From Pelagibacterium limicola (GTDB lineage Bacteria > Pseudomonadota > Alphaproteobacteria > Rhizobiales > Devosiaceae), in the NCBI RefSeq assembly GCF_015694405.1, contig NZ_JADQDB010000002.1:186001-250000 (forward strand): a DNA stretch of 64,000 nucleotides, read 5' to 3'. Made by a program: the position numbers and the translations under genes. Shown in pieces: positions 57,010 through 64,000 of the stretch (position 1 is its first letter; the number at the start of each line of letters is the position of its first letter). The notes under the pieces were generated by a model. That model had not been told where the DNA came from. It was given only the letters and a program-made list of their open reading frames with translations, and did not search any database.

Positions 57010-58220
57010 CAAACGGCCTTGCCGAGCCAAACCTCGACAATATCGCCCAGAGCTTGGGCCACGTGCTCGGCCTCGACGGCATCGACGATTTCCGCAAGGA
57101 AACCGCGGATCAGCATGGTTTCGGCCTCTGCCCGGGGGATGCCGCGGCTCATGAGATAGAACAGCCAGGTGTCATCGAGATCGCCGCACGTGGCGCCGTG
57201 TCCACACACTACGTCGTCGGCGAAGATTTCGAGCTCAGGCTTGGCAAGGATTTCCGCTTCATCGGAAAGCAGCAGCCCCTGCATCATCATCTTGGCGTCG
57301 GTCTTCTGGGCGTCTCTGGCGACGTTGATCTTGCCTTGGAATACGGCCTTGCCACGCCCGCGTGCGATCTGCTTGTAAAGCTCGGACGAGGTCGTGTGCG
57401 GCACGCCATGCGTCACGTCGAGCGTGATGTCCTTGTGCTGCTCGCCATCGACGAGGTTCAGCCCGTAAAAGTCGCCATGCGTGCCCTCGCCGGTGAATTC
57501 TGCAAAGATCTGTGCCCGCGCGAGATTGGCGCCGGCATTGACGACCACGGACTTGAACTTGGCATTTGCCGCCAGCCGGTATTCGACCGAGGCAAAATGG
57601 GTGGCCTGCCGCGCGGAAAGATCGACAAGAATATGCGTCACCTCGGCGCCCTCGCCCACCGACACATAGCTTCCTGCGTTGCCCATATGTGCGGCATCGC
57701 TTCCCGAGACGGTCTCTATGACCGTCGCCTTCGTGCCTGCGGCAAAGGCGATCTTGGCCCCGCTCTGGACGTGAGCTGCATCGCCTTCCATGCGACGGTC
57801 GATATGGACGACCGCATCGACATGACCTGTGAGTTCGACACTCACCGACTCCGAAACCAGGGCGGAGTTGAGCCGCATCAGCACGTCGTCACGCGTGGTG
57901 AGCGTTGCCCCGGCAACCTTTGATACGATCACGCCGTTAGGCGCCGTGCCTGAGTTCTGCACCTCGCCATTGGCGATGACGATGCGATAGGCACCGGGAA
58001 TGTCGATCACCGGAGCGCTTGCGCCTTTTGCGGCCCTGGCCAGCGGTGGCACCGCCGAGAGCAACGTCTTGAGATCGGTGTAGTGATAGGATTCGACGCG
58101 CCTTGTGGGCAGGCCGATAATGCGGAACCGCTCGGCGGCGGCGGAAGCGCCTGCGCTTTCGAGCTGTCCGACAAAGGCTTCTTCGGCCGCGCTCAGGCGA
58201 ACTGGTGTCTGGACGTTCAC
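57009..58220 (-). CDS. sufD: Fe-S cluster assembly protein SufD
   Basis: Partner of SufB in the SufBC2D scaffold. The start is a GTG at 58220, chosen because a perfect AAGGAG lies 6 bases upstream and 10 bases after the sufC stop. The 403 residues end in the SufBD core with HTTSSELYKQIARGRGKAVFQGKI and FADDVVCGHGATCGDLDD. sufS follows with a one-base overlap. Confidence 0.95.
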   Translation of the reverse strand: MNVQTPVRLSAAEEAFVGQLESAGASAAAERFRIIGLPTRRVESYHYTDLKTLLSAVPPLARAAKGASAPVIDIPGAYRIVIANGEVQNSGTAPNGVIVSKVAGATLTTRDDVLMRLNSALVSESVSVELTGHVDAVVHIDRRMEGDAAHVQSGAKIAFAAGTKATVIETVSGSDAAHMGNAGSYVSVGEGAEVTHILVDLSARQATHFASVEYRLAANAKFKSVVVNAGANLARAQIFAEFTGEGTHGDFYGLNLVDGEQHKDITLDVTHGVPHTTSSELYKQIARGRGKAVFQGKINVARDAQKTDAKMMMQGLLLSDEAEILAKPELEIFADDVVCGHGATCGDLDDTWLFYLMSRGIPRAEAETMLIRGFLAEIVDAVEAEHVAQALGDIVEVWLGKAV

Positions 58221-58230
58221 GTCTTTCTCC

Positions 58231-58995
58231 TTACGCCGCGTTAGGTTCGTCGAAATCGGCATAGCCCTTGGCTTCGAGTTCGAGCGCCAGTTCCTTGCCC
58301 CCCGTCTCGACCACCCGTCCGTTCGAGAAGACGTGGACGACGTCCGGGACGATATGATTCAACAGCCGCTGGTAGTGCGTGATGACCAGCATCGCGCGGT
58401 CCGCGCTGCGAAGGCGGTTGACGCCCTCCGAAACGACCTTGAGCGCGTCGATATCGAGCCCGGAATCCGTCTCGTCGAGAATGGCCAGCTTGGGCTGGAG
58501 CAGCGCCATCTGGAGGATTTCCGCGCGCTTTTTCTCGCCGCCCGAGAACCCGACATTGAGCGGCCGCTTGAGCATGTCCTGCTTGATATCGAGCAGACCG
58601 GACGCGTCCCTGACCGCCTTCATGAAGTCGGGCGTTGTAAGCTCGCTCTCCCCCCGCGCCTTGCGCTGCGCGTTCATAGCGGCCTTGAGGAACGTCATCG
58701 TGGCGACGCCCGGAATTTCGATCGGGTACTGGAAGGCGAGGAACACGCCGGCTGCGGCGCGCTCATCGGGCTCCATCTCGAGGAGATTTTCACCGTCGAA
58801 CAGCACTTCGCCTTCGACGACCTCGTAATCTTCTCTACCCGCCAGAACATAGGAGAGCGTTGACTTGCCCGAGCCGTTCCGGCCCATAACCGCGTGCACT
58901 TCGCCGCGATTGAGTGTCAGGTTCACGCCTTTGAGGATTTCATTGTCCTCGACTCGAACGTGCAGATTACGGATTTCAAGCAGCGGTGTGCTCAT
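58231..58995 (-). CDS. sufC: Fe-S cluster assembly ATPase SufC
   Basis: ABC-type ATPase of the SufBCD complex. The 254 residues have Walker A GRNGSGKSTLSYVLAG, signature FSGGEKKRAEILQMAL, Walker B AILDETDSGLDIDAL and the H-loop in LVITHYQRLL. sufC is separated from sufB by the small membrane ORF at 59037-59207. Confidence 0.96.
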   Translation of the reverse strand: MSTPLLEIRNLHVRVEDNEILKGVNLTLNRGEVHAVMGRNGSGKSTLSYVLAGREDYEVVEGEVLFDGENLLEMEPDERAAAGVFLAFQYPIEIPGVATMTFLKAAMNAQRKARGESELTTPDFMKAVRDASGLLDIKQDMLKRPLNVGFSGGEKKRAEILQMALLQPKLAILDETDSGLDIDALKVVSEGVNRLRSADRAMLVITHYQRLLNHIVPDVVHVFSNGRVVETGGKELALELEAKGYADFDEPNAA

Positions 58996-59036
58996 TTCAA
59001 GCTCCAGTCATTCTCTGGCGCAACCTGTCGGCGCGC

Positions 59037-59207
59037 TCAGGTCCAATTCAAAATCAGTGCGTAAAAGAAGGTCGCGGCGGCGCTCAGCATCAGCGCCCGT
59101 TTCCACTCGGGATCCTTTCGCCGCAAATAGGCCACCCCAGTGCTCGCCACAAACACGATAATGGCAAATCCGATAAGTACCGGCCAATTGAACGTGAATT
59201 CGCTCAA
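59037..59207 (-). CDS. Small membrane protein encoded between sufB and sufC
   Basis: A 56-residue frame starting with TTG that overlaps the sufB stop (TTGA), with GGGAG about 7 bases upstream. It encodes two hydrophobic helices (about 8-28 and 38-53) separated by a short charged loop RRKDPEWKR. The coupling, the ribosome-binding site and the amphipathic layout support a real gene. The use of TTG and the lack of a known family keep confidence moderate. A role in membrane placement of SufBCD is pure inference. Confidence 0.62.
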   Translation of the reverse strand: MSEFTFNWPVLIGFAIIVFVASTGVAYLRRKDPEWKRALMLSAAATFFYALILNWT

Positions 59208-60733
59208 CCCACGCTCCCTTCGAGCGAAATACCGATCAGCTTCTGGGTTTCCACCATGAACTCCATTGGAAGCTGCTGCAGCACGTCGCGCACGAAGCCG
59301 TTGACGATCAGCGCGACCGCCTCTTCCTCGCTAAGCCCGCGCTGCAGGCAATAGAACATCTGGTCGTCCGAGATTTTCGAGGTCGTCGCCTCGTGCTCGA
59401 ACACAACCGAAGAATTGCGGCTCTCGATATAGGGCACGGTATGCGCCCCGCACCTGTCGCCGATCAGCAGGCTGTCGCACTGGGTGAAGTTGCGTGCATT
59501 GGTCGCCCGGCGGTGCGCCGAAACCTGCCCGCGATAGGTATTGTCCGAGAACCCCGCGGCAATGCCCTTGGAAATAATGCGGCTGGACGTGTTCTTTCCC
59601 AGATGGATCATCTTGGTGCCGCTATCGACCTGCTGATGGCCGTTCGAGATGGCGATGGAATAGAACTCCCCGCGCGAACCGTCCCCGCGCAGGATGCAGC
59701 TCGGATACTTCCACGTGATCGCCGAACCGGTCTCGACTTGCGTCCAGGAAATCTTGGAGTTCTTGCCCCGGCAATCGCCGCGCTTGGTGACGAAATTGTA
59801 GATACCGCCCTTGCCGTTCTTGTCCCCGGGATACCAGTTCTGGACCGTGGAATACTTGATCTCGGCATCGTCGAGCGCCACCAGTTCCACGACCGCGGCA
59901 TGAAGCTGGTGCTCGTCGCGCATCGGAGCAGTACAGCCTTCGAGATAGCTCACATATGAGCCTTCCTCGGCGATGATCAGCGTACGCTCGAACTGGCCGG
60001 TATTCTTCTCGTTGATGCGGAAATAGGTCGAGAGCTCCATCGGGCAACGCACGCCCTTGGGGATGTAGACGAAAGAGCCGTCGGTAAAGACCGCCGAGTT
60101 GAGCGTGGCGTAGAAATTGTCGGTCACCGGAACGACCGAACCAAGATACTTCTTTACCAGGTCCGGGTGCTCGCGGACGGCTTCGGAAATCGAGCAGAAG
60201 ATGATGCCGTGCTTGGCCAGTTCCTCACGGAACGTCGTCACCACCGACACCGAGTCGAACACAGCGTCGACGGCAACGTTGCCGCTGAACGGCGTTGATG
60301 CTGTGCCATTGGCGTCCTGCACACCCGCGAGAATTTTCTGCTCGGAGAGTGGAATACCCAGCTTTTCGTAAGTGCGCAAAAGCTCGGGGTCAACCTCATC
60401 GAGCGACTTGGGACCCGAAGTGCTCTTGGGAGCCGAGTAGTAATACTGGTCCTGAAAATCGATCTTGGGATAGGAAACGCGCGCCCATGTCGGCTCGTTG
60501 AGGGTCAGCCAGCGCCGGAAGGCATCGAGCCGCCATTCGAGCATCCATTCAGGCTCGTTCTTCTTGGCCGAGATGAAGCGCACTATATCCTCATTGAGCC
60601 CCTTGGGCGCCTTTTCGGATTCAATGATCGTCTCGAAGCCGTACTTGTATTTGTCGACGTCCAGCGCAAGAACCTGATCGACGGTTTCCCTGTCGATCTC
60701 TTCTTTAAGTGTCGGGATGTCGTAGTCGGACAT
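59204..60733 (-). CDS. sufB: Fe-S cluster assembly protein SufB
   Basis: Scaffold of the SUF system. The 509 residues contain [54 protein letters not shown] and the C-terminal [27 protein letters not shown], with the cluster-relevant Cys in NFTQCDSL. It starts 26 bases after the upstream desulfurase and overlaps the small membrane ORF. Confidence 0.97.
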   Translation of the reverse strand: MSDYDIPTLKEEIDRETVDQVLALDVDKYKYGFETIIESEKAPKGLNEDIVRFISAKKNEPEWMLEWRLDAFRRWLTLNEPTWARVSYPKIDFQDQYYYSAPKSTSGPKSLDEVDPELLRTYEKLGIPLSEQKILAGVQDANGTASTPFSGNVAVDAVFDSVSVVTTFREELAKHGIIFCSISEAVREHPDLVKKYLGSVVPVTDNFYATLNSAVFTDGSFVYIPKGVRCPMELSTYFRINEKNTGQFERTLIIAEEGSYVSYLEGCTAPMRDEHQLHAAVVELVALDDAEIKYSTVQNWYPGDKNGKGGIYNFVTKRGDCRGKNSKISWTQVETGSAITWKYPSCILRGDGSRGEFYSIAISNGHQQVDSGTKMIHLGKNTSSRIISKGIAAGFSDNTYRGQVSAHRRATNARNFTQCDSLLIGDRCGAHTVPYIESRNSSVVFEHEATTSKISDDQMFYCLQRGLSEEEAVALIVNGFVRDVLQQLPMEFMVETQKLIGISLEGSVG

Positions 60734-60759
60734 AAGTCTCTCCTGATATTCGCAGCCGC

Positions 60760-61902
60760 TTATGCCGCTGCGCCGCTCCGGCGATGCCGGTTCAAAACTG
60801 GCTCAAACGCCGCAAAGAAGGCGTCGATGTCTTCTCGCTGCGAGTTCCAGCCCAGGCTGACTCGCAGACCGCATTCGCTCAAATTCGCCTCGATACCCAT
60901 CGCGCTCAGAACGTGGCTCCGCCCGACCTTGCCCGAGGAACAGGCCGAGCCGGACGAGACCGCAACACCGGCGAGATCGAGTGCCATCATCGCAACAGTG
61001 TTCCGGATACCAGGTACCGCAAAATTGCACACCGTCCCGATCCGCTCTGCGCCCTGGCCGAAAATGGCGGCATCAGGTGCCATATCGGTCAGGCGGGCCT
61101 CGAAATCAACCATCAAGGCCCGAGTGCGATCCAGATTGAAGGCATCGGCATTTGCCCGGCAGGCCGCACCGAACCCGCCAATCAGTGCTGCCGGTTCCGT
61201 GCCGCCGCGCCGCCCCTGCTCCTGCCCGCCGCCCGGGATGAGACGCACGGAGTCGCAATGTCCCTTGACCAACAGCGCACCAACACCAGAGGGTCCACCG
61301 ATCTTGTGCGCGCTGATCGCCATCATGTCTGCGGCGGAAGCCGCAAAATCCAACGCCAGCTTGCCAAAAGCCTGCACGGCGTCGATGACAAGAAAATGTG
61401 GTGTTGGGCCAACCATCGCCTCGATCCGCTCGCGCGGCTGGATGACGCCCGTCTCGTTGTTGACCCACGAAAAGGCCACCAGCAGTTTTTCGCCCGCCAG
61501 ATTCGCCGTTTCAATTATGCGCGCCAAGGCATCGAGATCGATGAGCCCGTCCTCGTCCACCCCGAGGACCCGCACCGAAGCCCCGCTGACCTCGGCCGCC
61601 TTCAGCGCCGCTGCATGATCGGTCGCACACACCACAATCCGGTTGATCCCGAACGTCCTGACCCCACCGACGATTGCCTGGGTCAACGCTTCGGTCGCCG
61701 AGCCCGTAAAAACGACCTGCTTGGCCTCTGCCCCGGCGAGCGTTGCCACGTCGTCGCGCGCATCGTCGATCAGCTTGCGCAGCACCCGTCCCTGCCCATG
61801 CACGGACGAGGGATTGCCGGCGAGCGCGAGTGCCGAAACAATCGCTTCCCGCGCGTACGGAAGAAGCGGCGCCGAGGCGTTATGGTCGAGATAAGTGCTC
61901 AT
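60760..61902 (-). CDS. Cysteine desulfurase, NifS/IscS-like
   Basis: First gene of the suf operon. 380 residues from the ATG at 61902; a more upstream ATG at 61929 is possible. [12 protein letters not shown] starts the enzyme, the PLP lysine is in [13 protein letters not shown], and the catalytic Cys is in [12 protein letters not shown], the group I loop. With SufS downstream, the operon encodes two desulfurases. No Rrf2-type regulator gene (iscR) precedes it here, unlike several relatives. Confidence 0.92.
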   Translation of the reverse strand: MSTYLDHNASAPLLPYAREAIVSALALAGNPSSVHGQGRVLRKLIDDARDDVATLAGAEAKQVVFTGSATEALTQAIVGGVRTFGINRIVVCATDHAAALKAAEVSGASVRVLGVDEDGLIDLDALARIIETANLAGEKLLVAFSWVNNETGVIQPRERIEAMVGPTPHFLVIDAVQAFGKLALDFAASAADMMAISAHKIGGPSGVGALLVKGHCDSVRLIPGGGQEQGRRGGTEPAALIGGFGAACRANADAFNLDRTRALMVDFEARLTDMAPDAAIFGQGAERIGTVCNFAVPGIRNTVAMMALDLAGVAVSSGSACSSGKVGRSHVLSAMGIEANLSECGLRVSLGWNSQREDIDAFFAAFEPVLNRHRRSGAAA

Positions 61903-62027
61903 CCGATCCATCAACTCGCATAAGGCCATTCCGCCTCTGGGCGCAGGCCTCAAACAATCCTTGAAATTCGAGGTCCACCTTAAGTAAAAGGGGCGCTCAA
62001 CAACGGCCGGTGAGACGGCTGTACCGG

Positions 62028-62044
62028 TTTGGAATAATTCTAAA
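62028..62044 (-). promoter_or_regulatory. Irr box (iron control element) upstream of the suf operon
   Basis: TTTGGAATAATTCTAAA matches the TTTAGAA-N3-TTCTAAA consensus of Hyphomicrobiales Irr boxes in 13 of 14 fixed positions. It lies 126 bases upstream of the first suf gene and 150 bases before the divergent hydrolase. Irr control of suf is known in the order; the site here is inferred. Confidence 0.72.
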
Positions 62045-62193
62045 CTGGTATTTCAGTCAGTTTTATGGACACCGGAGGCGTTCGTCAAGCCGCGCTGTCG
62101 ATTCGCATGGTTCCCATGCGTCGGACGCTCTAAAAGGTTTTCACGGATGCCGGCGTAACCGTGCGGCCGATCAAGAATTAAGGGTTTTTGCTC

Positions 62194-62856
62194 ATGCCTG
62201 AAGTCATTTTCAACGGTCCCGAGGGCCGCATCGAAGGCCGTTACCAGCCGGGCAAGGAGCCCAACGCCCCAATAGCCATCGTTCTCCATCCGCACCCGCA
62301 GTTCGGCGGAACGATGAACAACCAGATCGTCTACAACCTCTTCTATATGTTTGTGGAACGCGGCTTTGCCGTGTTGCGCTTTAATTCGCGCGGCGTTGGC
62401 CGCTCCCAGGGCGTTTTCGATCACGGCATCGGGGAGTTGTCCGACGCCGCCGCTGCGCTTGACTGGCTCCAGACCCTCAACCGCGAGAGCCGAGGCTGCT
62501 GGATCGCAGGTTTTTCGTTCGGGGCCTGGATCGGAATGCAACTGTTGATGCGCCGGCCGGAGGTGGAGGGCTTCATCTCGGTATCGCCCCCGGAAAATCT
62601 CTACGATTTCTCCTTCCTCGCCCCCTGCCCGTCCTCGGGCCTGATCATACATGGCGACAAGGACCGCGTGGCGCCCCCTGAGGCAGTTCAGAAACTTGTG
62701 GACAAGCTCAAGACCCAGAAGGGCATCACAATCGAGCAACAGATCATCGAAGGCGCCAATCATTTCTATGAAGGCAAGATCGACGAACTGATCGGAGCCT
62801 GTGGCGAGTATCTCGACCGTCGCCGGGCCGAGATCGCAGCCGGCGGCGGACGTTGA
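62194..62856 (+). CDS. Alpha/beta hydrolase
   Basis: A 220-residue cytoplasmic hydrolase. [12 protein letters not shown] gives the oxyanion region, GFSFG near 110 the nucleophile elbow, [12 protein letters not shown] the acid, and GANHFYEG the His. The family resembles the conserved YsgA/DUF-type dienelactone-like esterases of Rhizobiales; substrate unknown. AAGGG precedes the ATG. It is divergent from the suf operon. Confidence 0.85.
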   Translation: MPEVIFNGPEGRIEGRYQPGKEPNAPIAIVLHPHPQFGGTMNNQIVYNLFYMFVERGFAVLRFNSRGVGRSQGVFDHGIGELSDAAAALDWLQTLNRESRGCWIAGFSFGAWIGMQLLMRRPEVEGFISVSPPENLYDFSFLAPCPSSGLIIHGDKDRVAPPEAVQKLVDKLKTQKGITIEQQIIEGANHFYEGKIDELIGACGEYLDRRRAEIAAGGGR

Positions 62857-62899
62857 GCGACAAGTAACACCCTCAACAAATCGATTGGGGCATTGCCCA

Positions 62900-64000
62900 A
62901 TGACGCAGTTCAAGTCTGAATTCCTCCACACGCTGCACGAGCGCGGGTTCATCCATCAGATTTCCGACCCCGAAGGCCTGGACAAGAAGCTTTCCTCGGA
63001 AATCGTCACGGCCTATATCGGGTATGACCCGACTGCTGCCTCGCTCCACGTCGGACACCTCATGCAGATCATGATGCTGCACTGGATGCAGCAGACCGGC
63101 CATCGCCCCATCGCACTGATGGGCGGCGGCACGGGCATGATCGGCGATCCATCCTTCAAGGATGAAGCGCGCAAGCTTCTTACGGTCGAGGACATTGGCG
63201 CCAATATCGAAGGCATCAAGCAGAAGTTCGCCAACTTCCTCGACTTCGACCGCGCTGAAAATCCCGCCATCATGGCCAACAACGCCGACTGGCTCCTCGA
63301 TCTCGGTTACGTCGAATTCCTGCGCGACGTTGGCCGGCACTTTTCAGTCAACCGGATGCTCTCCTTCGATTCGGTCAAGCTCCGGCTGGACAGAGAGCAA
63401 TCGCTCTCTTTCCTCGAATTCAACTACATGATCCTGCAAGCCTACGATTTCGTGGAGCTCAACAAGCGCTACGGCTGCATCCTGCAGATGGGCGGATCGG
63501 ATCAATGGGGTAACATCGTAAATGGACTCGACCTCGGCCATCGGATGCTGGGGACTCAGTTTTACGCCCTCACTTCACCGCTTCTGACGACCGCCTCGGG
63601 CCAGAAAATGGGCAAGACCGCCAATGGCGCAGTTTGGCTCAATGAGGACGCCTTGTCGGTCTACGATTTCTGGCAGTATTGGCGAAACACCGAAGACGCC
63701 GACGTTGAACGGTTTCTGAAACTTTTCACCACTCTCCCGCTCAGCGAGATCACACGTGTGGTCGGCGGTGTCGCGACTGACATCAACGAGGCAAAGAAGG
63801 TGCTGGCCACCGAGGTTACGGCCCTCGTCCACGGTCGCGCCGCCGCAGAGGAAGCCGCTGCGACCGCTATCGCAACCTTCGAGGCCGGTCAGCTCGACCT
63901 CTCCCTGCCCACCATCCAGATCGGCTGGTCGGCGCTGCGCGGTGGCCTAGGCATCCTTGCCGCTGCCGTCACCGCAAACCTCGCCGCTTCCAACGGCGAA
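62900..64000 (+). CDS. tyrS: Tyrosine--tRNA ligase (cut by window end)
   Basis: Class I synthetase charging tRNA-Tyr, in frame from 62900 to the window end (367 codons), so about 50 C-terminal residues are missing. The HIGH-like motif is AASLHVGHL and the KMSKS-like loop is [24 protein letters not shown] and [10 protein letters not shown] are typical TyrS elements. It starts 43 bases after the hydrolase stop. Confidence 0.95.
   Translation, partial: MTQFKSEFLHTLHERGFIHQISDPEGLDKKLSSEIVTAYIGYDPTAASLHVGHLMQIMMLHWMQQTGHRPIALMGGGTGMIGDPSFKDEARKLLTVEDIGANIEGIKQKFANFLDFDRAENPAIMANNADWLLDLGYVEFLRDVGRHFSVNRMLSFDSVKLRLDREQSLSFLEFNYMILQAYDFVELNKRYGCILQMGGSDQWGNIVNGLDLGHRMLGTQFYALTSPLLTTASGQKMGKTANGAVWLNEDALSVYDFWQYWRNTEDADVERFLKLFTTLPLSEITRVVGGVATDINEAKKVLATEVTALVHGRAAAEEAAATAIATFEAGQLDLSLPTIQIGWSALRGGLGILAAAVTANLAASNGE

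Overview
This 64 kb window is a gene-dense, GC-rich chromosomal segment of an alphaproteobacterium of the order Hyphomicrobiales. The conserved gene order (fused secDF, yajC, LysM/M23 lipoprotein, pcm, surE, serS, tatCBA, scpBA, SPOR protein, argS, dgt, erpA), popZ-tolC-pcm beside valS, and clpX-clpP-tig with lon and hupB suggest a Devosia/Pelagibacterium-like member of Devosiaceae. That genus-level guess is inference from gene order and protein style and was not tested by a database search. Nearly everything is chromosomal backbone. I see no insertion sequence, prophage, integrase, CRISPR array or rRNA operon.

Layout. 1-16.1 kb is the envelope, export and chromosome-segregation block, almost all on the minus strand; a DUF815-type AAA ATPase (2.7-3.6 kb) is the plus-strand exception. 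16.2-18.9 kb holds erpA, a LysE-type exporter, an exonuclease III gene and a Sel1-repeat protein. 19.4-25.4 kb carries valS, popZ, tolC and a second pcm-like gene. 25.5-30.3 kb is a complete family-5 peptide ABC transporter. 30.5-33.4 kb contains small genes, arfB, ybjQ-like, tRNA-Asp, tRNA-Val and hupB. 33.6-43.5 kb is proteostasis (lon, clpX, clpP, tig) with a P450, nnr and tRNA-Leu. 43.8-45.7 kb is the nitrogen pair glnB-glnA behind a sigma-54-type promoter.

45.7-48.7 kb is the most distinctive accessory module: an ArsR regulator with the cysteine spacing of the persulfide sensors SqrR/BigR, divergent from trxC-like, a Tat-signal-bearing sulfide:quinone oxidoreductase, a small membrane protein and a DUF302 protein. 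It looks like a sulfide/persulfide detoxification or respiration operon. A sulfotransferase gene meets it tail to tail. parE, a DEAD-box helicase and a diguanylate cyclase follow (50.1-55.0 kb).

55.0-61.9 kb is a full SUF iron-sulfur assembly operon read on the minus strand: NifS/IscS-like desulfurase, sufB, a 56-residue membrane ORF, sufC, sufD, sufS, sufT-like, sufA. It lies behind a near-perfect Irr box. An alpha/beta hydrolase gene and tyrS (cut by the window end) finish the window.

The genes link functionally: Sec/YajC and Tat export, FtsK-independent segregation (ScpAB, ParE, PopZ), ATP-dependent proteolysis, nitrogen control, and sulfur handling (SQR/thioredoxin, and SUF using cysteine sulfur). 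Intrinsic-terminator hairpins are visible after nlpD-like, lon, clpX, tig, glnA and one small gene.
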